DNA of 64,000 bases, taken from assembly GCF_026153355.1 (NCBI RefSeq), contig NZ_CP110636.1, positions 3,348,001-3,412,000 of the forward strand, written 5' to 3'. The notes below the pieces were generated by a model. That model made no database searches. It saw only the letters and a program-made list of their open reading frames with translations, and was not told where the DNA came from. The stretch comes from Streptomyces endophytica. GTDB lineage: Bacteria; Actinomycetota; Actinomycetes; Streptomycetales; Streptomycetaceae. Of this stretch, positions 1 through 9,573 are shown one piece after another (within the stretch, counting starts at the first letter, position 1; every line of letters starts with the position of its first letter). Made by a program: the position numbers and the translations under genes.

Positions 1-748
1 CCCGGCCCACCGCCCGCGCCGGGTCGTCCGACTCGGCCGCGGCGATGGTGACGACCTCCAGCCCGCCGAAGGCGAACACCACGGCCAGCACCCCGGAGAC
101 CACCCCGGCCCAGCCGTGCGGCAGGAACCCGCCCTGCCCGGTGAGGTTCGACGTCCCCACCGGTGCGGTCCCGGGCAGCACCCCGAAGACCGCGAGCAGG
201 CCCAAGCCCAGGAACAGCACGATCGCGAAGACCTTCAGGGCCGCGAACCAGAACTCGAACTCACCGAAGTTCTTCACCGCGGCGAGGTTGGCCGCGGTGA
301 AGACGACCATGAAGAGCAGCACCCAGCCCCACTGCGGCACCGCCGGCAGCCAGCCGTGCGCGATCTGCGCCGCACCGGTCGCCTCCACGGCGAGCACCAC
401 CACCAGCAGGAACCAGTACAGCCAGCCCACGCTGAACCCGGCCCAACGCCCCAGCGCCCGCTCCGCGTGCACCGAGAACGCCCCCGACGCCGGCATCGCC
501 GCCGACATCTCGCCGAGCATCCGCATGATCAGCATCGCCAGCGCGCCCGCGACCAGGTACGACAGCACGATCCCCGGCCCGGCCACCGCGATCCCCGCAC
601 CGGACCCCACGAACAGGCCCGCGCCGATCACCCCGCCCAGCCCCAGCATCGTCAGATGGCGCTGCTTGAGCCCGCCGGACAGGGGCTCCTTCTCGCCGGC
701 GCCCGCGCCGGACGCGGTCGGCCCGGCGGTGGTCGGTGTCTCGTGCAT
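1..748 (-). CDS. Amino acid permease, APC superfamily (N-terminal part, cut by window edge)
   Basis: Proton-coupled uptake of an amino acid across the cytoplasmic membrane is the expected role; the substrate cannot be told. About 249 residues are visible, read right to left from an ATG at 748 and leaving the window at base 1 still open. After a short hydrophilic N-terminus comes the family signature LGGVIGAGLFVGSG in the first membrane segment, then about six hydrophobic segments, with GEFEFWFAALK typical of the GABA/aromatic permease branch. It closely resembles the permease at 1769-3189, so the two are paralogues flanking bioY. The C-terminal half is outside the window. Confidence 0.9.
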   Translation of the reverse strand, partial: MHETPTTAGPTASGAGAGEKEPLSGGLKQRHLTMLGLGGVIGAGLFVGSGAGIAVAGPGIVLSYLVAGALAMLIMRMLGEMSAAMPASGAFSVHAERALGRWAGFSVGWLYWFLLVVVLAVEATGAAQIAHGWLPAVPQWGWVLLFMVVFTAANLAAVKNFGEFEFWFAALKVFAIVLFLGLGLLAVFGVLPGTAPVGTSNLTGQGGFLPHGWAGVVSGVLAVVFAFGGLEVVTIAAAESDDPARAVGR

Positions 749-901
749 GGGTGCGTAACTCTCACAGGGGCGAAGGCGGCCGGGCACACGCTCCGGGCCG
801 CCGGCGGGTTTGGGGGAACTCCACAGGTCACCGCGGGTCCGCACCAGTGTCGCCGCACCGCGCGCGCTACCACAAAACCGGCGCCCGGAAGCCGTCCGTT
901 C

Positions 902-917
902 CGTGATGAGCATCACG
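902..917. promoter_or_regulatory. Perfect 16-bp palindrome between the divergent permease and bioY genes
   Basis: CGTGATG-AG-CATCACG is a perfect inverted repeat with 7-bp arms. It lies in the 347-bp gene-free stretch 749-1095, about 155 bp upstream of the permease start and 180 bp upstream of bioY. The shape fits a dimeric repressor or activator site. I do not recognise it as a known biotin-regulator box, and the regulator is unknown. Nothing else coding is visible in this stretch. Confidence 0.4.
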
Positions 918-1095
918 TGACCTGCAAAGACGCCGCGCGCCCCAACTGAGGCGGGCATTCTGGCGGTTGTTCGGAAGTCTCCAAGCGGGCCCCCGCGGCT
1001 TTGTCGCCGCCACACGATGATCGCCGGCGGCCCGCTGGACTAACGTCACAGCGTTCCCACCCGTCCTGGATCCCTCTCACACCCGCGGAGTCCCG

Positions 1096-1692
1096 ATGAG
1101 CACCGCCGCCCTCACCCGCCCCGGCACGGTCCTGGCCGACCTGCTGCCGGCCGCCACCGCCTCCCGCGCCCGCGTCCGCGACGCGGCCCTGGTCGCCGGC
1201 GGCGCCGTGCTCACCGGCCTCGCGGCCCAGATCGCCCTCCCGGTCCCCGGCTCCCCGGTCCCGGTCACCGGCCAGACCTTCGCCGCCCTCCTGGTCGGCA
1301 CCGCGCTCGGCGCCCGCCGCGGTCTGCTCTCCCTGGCCCTGTACGCCCTGGCGGGCATGGCCGGCATGCCCTGGTTCGCCGACGGCACCTCCGGCTTCGC
1401 CAGCCCCACCTTCGGCTACATCGTCGGCATGCTGCTCGCCTCCGGCCTGGTCGGCGCGCTGGCCCGGCGCGGCGGGGACCGCGGGGCGCTGCGCACCGCC
1501 GCCACGATGGCCGCCGGCACCGCCGTGATCTACGCCCTCGGCGTGCCCTACCTCGCGCTGAGCACCGGCATGTCGCTCGGCAAGGCCGTCGCCGTCGGCC
1601 TGGTCCCCTTCCTGTTCGGTGACGCCCTCAAGGCCGCGCTGGCCATGGGCGCGCTGCCGACCGCGTGGAAGCTCGCCGGCCGCCGCGACTGA
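1096..1692 (+). CDS. bioY: BioY-type biotin transporter (ECF S component)
   Basis: Membrane protein that binds and imports biotin, alone or with ECF energising subunits. The 198-residue product has the usual BioY length and six hydrophobic segments. Recognisable family blocks are PVPVTGQTFAALLVGTALGA near residues 55-75, ARRGLLSLALYALAGMAG, and a GGTSGF-like stretch (here DGTSGFASPTFGYIVG) near residues 95-110. No ecfA/ecfT genes follow; the next gene is convergent, so bioY is a single-gene unit here, as is common in actinobacteria. The ATG at 1096 follows CGCGGAGTCCCG, with GGAG as a plausible ribosome site. Confidence 0.92.
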   Translation: MSTAALTRPGTVLADLLPAATASRARVRDAALVAGGAVLTGLAAQIALPVPGSPVPVTGQTFAALLVGTALGARRGLLSLALYALAGMAGMPWFADGTSGFASPTFGYIVGMLLASGLVGALARRGGDRGALRTAATMAAGTAVIYALGVPYLALSTGMSLGKAVAVGLVPFLFGDALKAALAMGALPTAWKLAGRRD

Positions 1693-1713
1693 CCGCCGGC
1701 CGGACGACGACGC

Positions 1714-1753
1714 AGGGCGGGGCCCGCACCGATCCCGGTGCGGGCCCCGCCCT
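1714..1753. terminator. Bidirectional terminator between bioY and the convergent permease
   Basis: A perfect 18-bp stem (arms 1714-1731 and 1736-1753) with the 4-base loop ATCC sits between the bioY stop and the permease stop. It can serve both strands. Confidence 0.85.
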
Positions 1754-1768
1754 CGCCTGTTTCCGCCG

Positions 1769-3189
1769 TTACGCGCGGTCGGCGGCCTCGACCGTCTCGG
1801 CGGCATCGCCGGGCACCACCGCCGGCTTCTCCCGCCCCCGCCGTCGCTCCAGCACCAGCCCGACCGCCAGCACCACCACGGCCGCGACCACCGACAGCAC
1901 CATCTGCTCCCGGCCGTCCGGGTCGTAGAACATGTAGCCCACGACGAACACGATCAGCGCGATCGTCGCGTACGTCAGCCAGGGGTACAGCCACATCCGC
2001 ACGGTCAGCCGTTCCGGCGTCTCGCGCTCCAGGGTCCGGCGCATCCGCAGCTGCGAGAAGCAGATGACCAGCCACACGAACAGCGCCACCGCGCCGGACG
2101 AGTTCAGCAGGAACTGGAAGACGGTGTCCTTCGACGTGTAGCTGAAGATCGTCGCGATGAAGCCGAACGCGACCGACGCCCAGATCGCCACCGCCGGCAC
2201 CCCGCCCTTGTTCACGGAGGCGAACGACTTCGGCGCATCGCCGCGCTGCCCCAGCGAGAACGCCATCCGGGAGGCCGTGTACAGCCCGGAGTTCAGACAG
2301 GACAGCACCGCGGTCAGCACCACGACGTCCATCACGGTGCCCGCGTACGGGATGTCCAGCGACTTCAGCACCGCCACGTACGGGCTCTTGAGCACCGCCG
2401 GGTCGTTCCACGGCAGCAGCGTCACGATCACCGCGATCGAGCCCAGGTAGAACAGCGCGATCCGCCAGATCACGCTGTTGACGGCCTTGCGGACGGCCTG
2501 CACCGGGTTGGGCGACTCGCCCGCCGCCAGCGTGACGATCTCGCTGCCCATGAAGGAGAAGACCACCAGCAGCATGCCGGAGAGGATCGCGCCCGGCCCG
2601 TGCGGCAGGAACCCGCCGTGCCCGGTCAGGTTCGTCATCCCCACCGCGCCGTCCCCGGCGGCAGCCCGAAGATCGCCAGCGCGCCGACCACGATGAACAC
2701 CACGATCGCCACGACCTTGATCCCGGCGAACCAGAACTCGAACTCGCCGAACGAGCCCACCGAGATCAGGTTGGTGCCGGTCAGCACGATCATCACCAGC
2801 AGCGCCCAGGCCCACTGCGGGACGGCCGGTATCCAGCCGGTGAGGATCGCGCCGGCCGCGGTCGCCTCGACGGCCAGCACCACCGACCAGAAGAACCAGT
2901 ACAGCCAGCCGATCGTGAACCCGGCCCAGCGGCCCAGCGCCCGGTCCGCGTACGCCGAGAACGACCCGGACGTCGGCGAGGCCGCGGCCATCTCGCCCAG
3001 CATCCGCATCACCAGCACGACCAGCAGCCCGGTCAGCGCGTAGGAGAGCAGGATGCCCGGCCCGGCGGCCGCGATACCGGCGCCCGAGCCGACGAACAGC
3101 CCGGCTCCGATCACCCCGCCGATGGCGATCATCGACAGATGGCGGTTCTTCAGACCGGCCTGCAGCCCGTCCGGCGGGTGCGCGCCCAT
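1769..3189 (-). CDS. Amino acid permease, APC superfamily, interrupted by a one-base deletion
   Basis: Same family as the partial gene at the left edge and probably a paralogous uptake system. The N-terminal part (about 180 residues: IGGVIGAGLFVGSGAG, GEFEFWFAGIK) reads from the ATG at 3189 to near 2645. The rest (GMTNLTGHGGFLPHG onward to the TAA at 1769) is in another frame. Compared with the paralogue, which reads LPGTAPVG, one C is missing near 2645-2650, so the first frame ends at PPGTARWG. With the base restored the protein would be 473 residues with 12 membrane segments, normal for the family. The ATG at 3189 is preferred to the GTG at 3195 because GAAGGA lies at good spacing before it. 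Either a pseudogene or a sequence error; I favour the latter. Confidence 0.8.
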
Positions 3190-3410
3190 GGGCACCGTCC
3201 TTCGTGGTTGGTGGAGGGAACCCTCGCATTAGATCTTCGTTCACCCGATGATTGGAAGGTCCAATCCGGGATTGTTGTCCGAAACACTGGGCAGTTGCGC
3301 CTTGAGCATGCGTACGGAAGGCGGGCGCGGTTCCACGCGCGATTCCGGGGGCACGACCACCGGCGGACCCGGCGGCGCCTGCCCCGGGCGGCGCGTGTCA
3401 CACTCGTCGC

Positions 3411-3896
<486 letters not shown>

Positions 3897-3971
3897 CCCC
3901 CCCGTTCGTCGCCGCCGCCCGCCCGCCCCGCCGCCCCGGGGCCGGCGGGCGCGCCCACCGGAGGACACCGC

Positions 3972-4835
3972 GTGCCCGAGGGCCACACCATCCACCGCCT
4001 CGCCGCGGACTACGCCGAGCGGTTCCTCGGGCAGCAGGTCCGGGCGACCAGCCCCCAGGGCAAGTTCTCCGACGGCGCGGCCCTCGTCGACCACCAGGTG
4101 CTCGACACCACCGAGGCGCACGGCAAACACCTCTTCCTCGGCTTCGGTGCGGACCGCTGGATCCACATCCACCTCGGCCTCTTCGGGAAGGTGGGCTTCG
4201 GCACCGCGCCGTCCCCCAAGGACCTCCGACAAGCTCCGGTCCAGGGGGGACCCCCATCGCCGCCCACCGACACCGTCCGGCTGCGGCTGGCGAACCCGGA
4301 CGCCTACGCCGACCTGCGCGGCCCCACCACCTGCGCACTGATCACCGATGCCGAGAAGCAGGCCATACACGACCGGCTCGGCCCCGACCCGCTGCGCCCC
4401 GCCGACGACGGCGGCCGCGCCTGGCAGCGGATCTCCCGCAGCCGGACGACGATCGCGGCGCTGCTCCTCGACCAGAAGATCATCGCCGGGGTCGGCAACG
4501 TCTACCGCGCGGAGGTCCTCTTCCGCCACGGCATCGACCCGTACCGCGCCGGCCGCGACCTCACCCGCCCCCAATGGGACGCCATCTGGTCGGACCTGGT
4601 CGCCCTCATGCGCGAAGGCGTCCGCCACAACCGCATCGACACCGTCCGCCCCGAGCACACCCCCGAGGCCATGGGCCGCCCGCCCCGCGTCGACGACCAC
4701 GGCGGCGAGGTCTACGTCTACCGCCGCGACCGGCAGGGCTGCCACATCTGCGGCACCGAGATCCGCACCGCCGGCCTCGCCGCCCGCAACCTCTTCTGGT
4801 GCCCGGGCTGCCAAGGGGCCGGCGGCGCCGCGTAA
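3972..4835 (+). CDS. DNA glycosylase of the Fpg/Nei family (Nei1-like)
   Basis: Removes oxidised bases from DNA and cuts at the abasic site. The start GTG gives MPEGHT; the Pro2 and Glu3 exposed after Met removal are the catalytic pair. GKHLF near residue 50 carries the conserved Lys. GVGNVYRAEVLF near 177-188 is the helix-two-turn-helix, and C257-C260-C277-C280 form the C-terminal zinc finger. At 287 residues it is somewhat longer than mycobacterial Nei1; the extra 14 or so residues (SPKDLRQAPVQGGPP, about residue 80) come from a palindromic DNA insert described separately. It lies just after rpiB, probably in one transcript. Confidence 0.9.
   Translation: MPEGHTIHRLAADYAERFLGQQVRATSPQGKFSDGAALVDHQVLDTTEAHGKHLFLGFGADRWIHIHLGLFGKVGFGTAPSPKDLRQAPVQGGPPSPPTDTVRLRLANPDAYADLRGPTTCALITDAEKQAIHDRLGPDPLRPADDGGRAWQRISRSRTTIAALLLDQKIIAGVGNVYRAEVLFRHGIDPYRAGRDLTRPQWDAIWSDLVALMREGVRHNRIDTVRPEHTPEAMGRPPRVDDHGGEVYVYRRDRQGCHICGTEIRTAGLAARNLFWCPGCQGAGGAA
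4211..4251. repeat. Imperfect palindrome inserted in frame in the Nei coding sequence
   Basis: GTCCCCCAAGGACCTCCGAC is followed by a near reverse complement ending in GGTCCAGGGGGGAC. The element resembles the small GC-rich palindromes that Streptomyces carries between genes. Here it is inside a gene, keeps the frame, and adds a Pro/Gln-rich loop between the HLGLFGKVGFG strand and the following VRLRLANPD strand. Confidence 0.6.
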
Positions 4836-4993
4836 TACCCGCGATCGCACCACCCCACACCCCCTCCGACCACGGCTCATCGGACGGTCCCCGGCCGCGC
4901 GACCGCATTTCGAACGGGGTTTCCCCGCAATTGGCCGGCGCGACGTCCGGCGAATCGACGCGCCGCCGAACGGGTGGATAAGGTCCCAGAGCG

Positions 4994-6139
4994 ATGACGA
5001 GTGGCCCGGGAACCGAAACCCTGACGGCCCGGGTGCACAAAGGTCTGCACCGGGCCCGCGTCGGCGTGCGCAAGGCCGGGGTCGACTACTTCCGCGGCGA
5101 GGGCTCCGACCACTTCGCGCTGGCCGCCCTGCTGTTCGCCATCCCCGCCATCGCCGCCGGCACCCTCTGGCGCCCCGAATGGATCGCCCCGACCGCCCTG
5201 GTCCTCCCGGTCATCGCCGGCGGCCTGCTCCTCCGCCCGGCCAACCTCCTCGTCCTCTACGGCGCCTCCGCCGCCGCCCTCGTCGTCGAGGCCGCGCTCT
5301 TCGGCCCGTACGAGGAAGGCCCCGACCGGATCACCCCGGGCACCGTCCTGGTCGTCGCCGCCGTCGGACTCTTCGGCCTGCTCATCGCCCAGTTCCGCAG
5401 CCGCGTCGGCGTGCCCTGGCGGCGCGGCGGCACCATGCTCTTCGACCTGCGCGAACGCATCCGGGTCCAGAGCAAGCTGCCCCGGCTCCCCAAGGGCTGG
5501 CACCACGAGATGGCGCTGCGCCCGGCCGGCGGCCAGTCCTTCTCCGGCGACTTCGTCGTCGCCTCCCGCACGCACGGCGGCAACATCCTCGAAGTCGTCC
5601 TCACCGACGTCTCCGGCAAGGGGATGGACGCCGCCTCCCGCGCCCTGCTGCTCTCCGGCGCCTTCGGCGGCCTGCTCGGCTCCCTCCCGCCGCACGGCTT
5701 CCTCCCGGCGGCCAACGGATACCTCCTCCGCCAGGACTGGGACGAGGGCTTCGCCACCTCCATCCACCTCGTCCTCGACCTGGAATCCGGCGACTACGAA
5801 CTCCTCTCCGCGGGCCATCTGCCGGCCCTCCAGCTCAGCGCCGGCAGCGGCCGCTGGGAGGAGAAGGCGGGGGACGGGCCGCTGCTCGGCGTCTACGACG
5901 GCGCCCAGTTCGACCCGGTCAAGGGCACCCTGCGGCCCGGCGACGTCCTGATGCTCTTCACCGACGGCCTGGTCGAGGCCGCCGACCGCGACATCGCCGA
6001 GGGCATCGACCGCCTCACCGGCGAGGCGGACCGCTACGTCGCCAGCGGCTTCGCCGGCGCCGCCTGGCACCTCATCGAGGCCGTCGCCAAGGACGTCAAC
6101 GACGACCGCGCCCTGCTCCTGATCTGCCGCGACGCCTGA
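4994..6139 (+). CDS. Membrane-anchored PP2C-type (SpoIIE/RsbU) serine phosphatase
   Basis: Probably dephosphorylates an anti-sigma-factor antagonist, controlling an alternative sigma factor; the partner is not in the window. The 381-residue protein has about four hydrophobic segments between residues 38 and 135, then a SpoIIE phosphatase domain from about 165 to the end. The metal-binding blocks are present: SFSGDFVVA, LTDVSGKGMDAA, LFTDGLVEA and a final NDDRALLLI. There is no PAS, GAF or kinase domain, so input must come through the membrane part or a partner. The ATG at 4994 was chosen because the hydrophilic MTSGPGTETLTARVHKG start is typical; AAGG lies a little far upstream. Confidence 0.87.
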   Translation: MTSGPGTETLTARVHKGLHRARVGVRKAGVDYFRGEGSDHFALAALLFAIPAIAAGTLWRPEWIAPTALVLPVIAGGLLLRPANLLVLYGASAAALVVEAALFGPYEEGPDRITPGTVLVVAAVGLFGLLIAQFRSRVGVPWRRGGTMLFDLRERIRVQSKLPRLPKGWHHEMALRPAGGQSFSGDFVVASRTHGGNILEVVLTDVSGKGMDAASRALLLSGAFGGLLGSLPPHGFLPAANGYLLRQDWDEGFATSIHLVLDLESGDYELLSAGHLPALQLSAGSGRWEEKAGDGPLLGVYDGAQFDPVKGTLRPGDVLMLFTDGLVEAADRDIAEGIDRLTGEADRYVASGFAGAAWHLIEAVAKDVNDDRALLLICRDA

Positions 6140-6307
6140 CGCCCACGACGGCCGCCCGGGGGCTCCCCGGTGGGGTTTCCCCCCGTCCGGCCCGGCGGCC
6201 CTCCCCATGGCCCGCCCCGCCCCCGGCTCCCTACCGTGAATCCGACGCCGCCGGCCGCCACGACGGCCCGGGCCGAGCACCCACCGGACACCACGGAGCG
6301 CCCCGCC

Positions 6308-7048
6308 ATGCCCCCGACCGCACCCCCACCCACCGCCGCGCCCACCGCCGCACCCGCCGTCGAACTGCGCGGCGTACGGCGCCGGTACGGCCGCGGCCCG
6401 GCCGCCGTGCACGCCCTGCGCGGTATCGACCTGACGCTGCCGCGCGGCTCGTTCACCGCCGTCACGGGCCCCTCGGGATCCGGCAAAACGACCCTCCTGC
6501 AGTGCGCGGCCGGCCTGGACCGCCCCACCTCCGGGTCCATACGGGTCGCCGGCACCGAAATCAGCCGAATGAGTGAGCGCCGCCTCACCGCCCTGCGCCG
6601 CAGCCGGCTGGGCTTCGTCTTCCAGGCGTGCAACCTGCTGCCGGCCCTCACCGTCGAGGACAACGTCCTGCTGCCGATGCGCCTGGCCGGACAGCGCCCG
6701 GACCGCCGCCGGGCGGCCGACGTCCTCGCCCGGGTCGGCCTGGCCGACCACGCCCACCGCCGCCCCGGCCGGCTCTCCGGTGGTCAACAGCAGCGCGTCG
6801 CGCTCGCCCGCGCCCTGGTCACCGGGCCCGACGTGCTCTTCGCCGACGAGCCCACCGGCGCCCTGGACACCGCCACCGCCGCCGAGGTGCTCGGCCTGCT
6901 CCGACACGCCGTCGACACCCTCGGCACCACGGTCGTCATGGTCACCCACGACCCGGTGGCCGCCGCCCGCGCCGACCAGATCCTCGTCCTCACCGGGGGC
7001 ACGCTCACCGAGCGCCTGCTCCCCGGGACGCCTCAGGCGGGGGACTGA
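6308..7048 (+). CDS. ABC transporter ATP-binding protein (LolD/MacB type), no permease beside it
   Basis: ATPase subunit of an export-type or FtsX-type ABC transporter. The 246 residues include Walker A GPSGSGKTTL near residue 54, the Q-loop FQACNLLPALTVEDN, signature LSGGQQQR near 157, Walker B DVLFADEPTG and a switch His in VTHD. This subfamily normally has an FtsX-like permease directly downstream; here the next gene is convergent and unrelated, so the partner must be elsewhere or is lost. The ATG at 6308 follows GGAG with 9-base spacing, which favours it over upstream in-frame starts. Its last 16 bases overlap the end of the acyltransferase gene on the other strand. Confidence 0.88.
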   Translation: MPPTAPPPTAAPTAAPAVELRGVRRRYGRGPAAVHALRGIDLTLPRGSFTAVTGPSGSGKTTLLQCAAGLDRPTSGSIRVAGTEISRMSERRLTALRRSRLGFVFQACNLLPALTVEDNVLLPMRLAGQRPDRRRAADVLARVGLADHAHRRPGRLSGGQQQRVALARALVTGPDVLFADEPTGALDTATAAEVLGLLRHAVDTLGTTVVMVTHDPVAAARADQILVLTGGTLTERLLPGTPQAGD

Positions 7049-8223
7049 GGCTGCTGCTGCCGGGGCACCGCGGGCGCCGGCTCGCCGGCCGGCTTGCGGA
7101 ACGCCCAGTCCATGGTCGGCTCCATCGCGAACCGGAAGACCCTGCGGACCGGCGGCGTGCACAGCGCCGTCACGATGCCGCCCGCGAGCAGCGTGACCGC
7201 GATCTCGCCGAGCGGCGAGTGCAGCCAGGCGTAGTCGTCGAACCAGCCCCAGAACCGCGAGCCCTTCGCCAGGAAGCCGTGCAGCAGATAGCCGTACAGC
7301 GTCCCGGCGCCCAGCACCGTGAACCAGGTCCGCCGCGTCGGCACCCAGGAGAAGAAGCAGGCCACGAGCACCATCGAGCACCCGAAGAGCGCCAGCGTCA
7401 TCACGATGCCGACCCACCAGGTGGTGCCCAGCTCCTGGGCGCTGTCGCGGTGGTAGAACCACGCCGAGCTCATCCGCGGCGCCGCCCAGTAGGCCATCAC
7501 CAGCGCCGCCGCGAAGATCGGCACGGACGCGATCCGGACCGCCCGCCGCTGGACGAGCCGGAAGTGCTCCGGCCGCAGCGACAGCCCCAGCACGAAGAAC
7601 GGCAGGAACTGCAGTACCCGCTGGAGGTCCAGGTCGTCACCGATGTCCGGCGAGATCGACGCGAGGACGGCGATGACCACCGCGAGCGGAATCGGCCAGC
7701 GCACGACCTTCCACAGCGGCGTGGTCAGCCGCCAGATGAACAGGGCGATCAGGAACCAGGTCAGGAACCAGGGGTCCAGCAGGCTGATCGAGTGCCCCGG
7801 ATCGTCGTCCGCCCAGCGCTTGAAGAAGGCGTACGCGGTCTCGAAGAGCACGTAGGGGACGGCGACCCCGGTGACCAGGCGCTGCAGCCGGTCCCGGCGC
7901 ATGTCGAAGCTGCGGGAGAAGTAGCCGGAGATGATGATGAACGCCGGCATGTGGAAGGTGTAGACGGTCATGTAGAGCGCCTCGGCGGCGCGGCTGCCGT
8001 CGGTCAGCGGCTCCCATGCGTGCCCCATCGCCACCAGCACGATGGCCAGGTACTTCGCGTTGTCGAAGAAGGGGTTCCGCCCCCCGCTCTTCGCCGGGGG
8101 CGCCGGTGCCCCCTCCGACTGCTCGGCGGACTCCGTACGGCCGGAGTTGTTTGTACCCGCCGCCTCCCGGGCAGGCGGGAGCACGCGTCGCGGTGTGGGG
8201 GCAGCGGGAAACATTCCAGGCAC
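7033..8223 (-). CDS. Acyltransferase 3 family integral membrane protein
   Basis: Likely transfers an acyl group to an extracellular carbohydrate or related acceptor; the target is unknown. The 396-residue product starts with a Pro/Ala/Ser-rich cytoplasmic tail (about 50 residues), then RNPFFDNAKYLAIVLVAMGHAWEP, which holds the conserved DxxK..H block of the family, and about ten membrane segments with HMPAFIIISGYFSR as the second family block. A short Pro/Gln-rich tail closes it. The start is uncertain: GTG at 8223 or ATG at 8214; neither has a good ribosome site. It is convergent with the ABC ATPase gene and overlaps it by 16 bases. Confidence 0.85.
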   Translation of the reverse strand: MPGMFPAAPTPRRVLPPAREAAGTNNSGRTESAEQSEGAPAPPAKSGGRNPFFDNAKYLAIVLVAMGHAWEPLTDGSRAAEALYMTVYTFHMPAFIIISGYFSRSFDMRRDRLQRLVTGVAVPYVLFETAYAFFKRWADDDPGHSISLLDPWFLTWFLIALFIWRLTTPLWKVVRWPIPLAVVIAVLASISPDIGDDLDLQRVLQFLPFFVLGLSLRPEHFRLVQRRAVRIASVPIFAAALVMAYWAAPRMSSAWFYHRDSAQELGTTWWVGIVMTLALFGCSMVLVACFFSWVPTRRTWFTVLGAGTLYGYLLHGFLAKGSRFWGWFDDYAWLHSPLGEIAVTLLAGGIVTALCTPPVRRVFRFAMEPTMDWAFRKPAGEPAPAVPRQQQPQSPA

Positions 8224-8808
8224 GATAGCGGCGCCCGGCGAATGCGTAAAACCGTCGCCACACCCTTCGCTATTTCATCCGGGGGTCCCGTCGATATGAC
8301 CTGGATAAATGCTGCACGGGCGCGTGGTTGACGGGACGTCGCCGCGCACTCCTGCGCCCCTTTTGCGGCACTTGATACCTTCAAATCTGGTCATATCCCC
8401 TGAGAACGACGCCGAGGGAATGTCCACTTTCATGGCGTTGTGCGATGTCGTGCGTTCCCCCGTAGTGATGCTTTCCACTGCGCTCGTAAAACAGTGGCGG
8501 AGCTCACGGATAAACAATTGCCGGAGTGCTCGGCGAGTGCTCGGCGAGTGATCGCGAATGATCGCGGAATGCGCGCGAGGCGTTAATTACGGGGGAGGGG
8601 CGGCGGGGAGGAGGGGCGGGAGCCGTCGCCGGCCCGCGGTGGCCCGGCCCCGTGCCGCCGCACCGGCGGCCGGAATCGGGCAAAGCGTTGGCCGATGATT
8701 CGTCACCGGCCTGCAGTGGGCATGGAGTTGGTGGCACGATGGGTGCCGGGGGGTGTGCGCGGCATGCTCCCAGGCCGGTGAGGCGTTCCGACCAAGGGTG
8801 TGATCAGT
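8224..8808. other. Gene-free stretch with a short tandem repeat at 8525-8568
   Basis: I see no gene with Streptomyces codon bias in these 585 bases. At 8525-8568 an 11-base unit AGTGCTCGGCG occurs twice exactly and twice more in degenerate form (AGTGATCGCGA, ATGATCGCGGA). The stretch is lower in G+C than its surroundings and probably holds the promoters of the acyltransferase gene (left) and the small membrane protein gene (right). Confidence 0.5.
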
Positions 8809-9003
8809 GTGGCTCTGTCGCTGTCAGTTGTGCTGCTGTTGGGGATCATCCTGATCGTGCTGATCAGAGGAAAGTCGATCAAGGCGGGCCCGGCGCTCGT
8901 CGCCATACTGTTCGGCTTCTTCCTCGCCTCCACGGGCATGGCGCCGTCCATCAACAGGTTCCTCAACTCCCTGGCGGACACCATCAACCACATCACCTTC
9001 TAG
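8809..9003 (+). CDS. Small hydrophobic membrane protein
   Basis: A 64-residue protein with two hydrophobic segments, residues 2-17 and about 28-45, separated by the basic turn RGKSIKAGP. Proteins of this kind are conserved in Streptomyces but have no known function that I can name. The GTG at 8809 is preferred to the one at 8800 because AAGGG at 8794-8798 is ten bases before the former and only one before the latter. It is a single-gene unit followed by a convergent gene. Confidence 0.7.
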   Translation: MALSLSVVLLLGIILIVLIRGKSIKAGPALVAILFGFFLASTGMAPSINRFLNSLADTINHITF

Positions 9004-9086
9004 GCGTCCGGACGCCCGGACCTCGTCCGGCTGACCGGCCGCCCGGACGTCCCTCCGCCCACCAGGCTCCTCACGGCTCACGACGT

Positions 9087-9467
9087 TCAGAGGTCCTGTT
9101 CGCCCCCGGTCCGCGCCACCGCCTCGCGTACGGCTTCCGCGCTGCGGCCCACCACCGCCGAACCGTCGTCCGCGGTGATGATCGGCCGCTGGATCAACCG
9201 GGGATGACCGGCCAGCGCCGCGATCCACCGCTCGCGCGTGGCCTCGGTGCGCTCCCACTCCCCGAGCCCCAGCTCCTTCGCCTCGGCCTCCTGGGTGCGG
9301 GTGATGTCCCACGGCTCCAGCCCCAGCCGGGCCAGGACCGCGCGCAGTTCCTCCGCGCTCGGCGGATCGTCGAGGTACCGGCGGACCGTGTACTGCGCGC
9401 CTTCGTCGTTCAGGATGTCGACCGCGGAACGGCACTTGGAACATGCGGGATTGAGCCAGATCTCCAT
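9087..9467 (-). CDS. ArsC family protein (thioredoxin-fold reductase)
   Basis: A 126-residue protein of the ArsC/Spx family. The N-terminus MEIWLNPACSKCRSAVDILND has the catalytic Cys region, here as CxxC (Cys9 and Cys12), and HPRLIQRPI near residue 92 carries the conserved Arg. YTVRRYLDDPPSAEEL is the typical second strand and helix. The family includes arsenate reductases using glutaredoxin-like partners, but no arsenic genes (arsR, arsB) are near, so arsenate reduction is only one possibility. ATG at 9467 with a GGAGAT-type context inside the start; single-gene unit. Confidence 0.85.
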   Translation of the reverse strand: MEIWLNPACSKCRSAVDILNDEGAQYTVRRYLDDPPSAEELRAVLARLGLEPWDITRTQEAEAKELGLGEWERTEATRERWIAALAGHPRLIQRPIITADDGSAVVGRSAEAVREAVARTGGEQDL

Positions 9468-9534
9468 CCGGCCACCTTAGGGAAGACGCCGCGCCGGGGG
9501 CGTAAAGGCCCGGCCGTTCCGGAATGCGGAAAGC

Positions 9535-9567
9535 GAAAGGCCCCGGCCGGAGGGGCCAGGGCCTTTC
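9535..9567 (-). terminator. Terminator behind tRNA-Gly
   Basis: Arms GAAAGGCCC (9535-9543) and GGGCCTTTC (9559-9567) with an inner GGCC-rich loop form a stem directly after the 3' end of tRNA-Gly as read on the minus strand. It may also serve the ArsC-like gene region. Confidence 0.65.
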
Positions 9568-9573
9568 ATCGAG

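Noticed and set aside
8309..8551. An 80-codon frame in the gap before the small membrane protein gene
   Set aside because: Codon use is unlike the genome, no ribosome site and no recognisable family.
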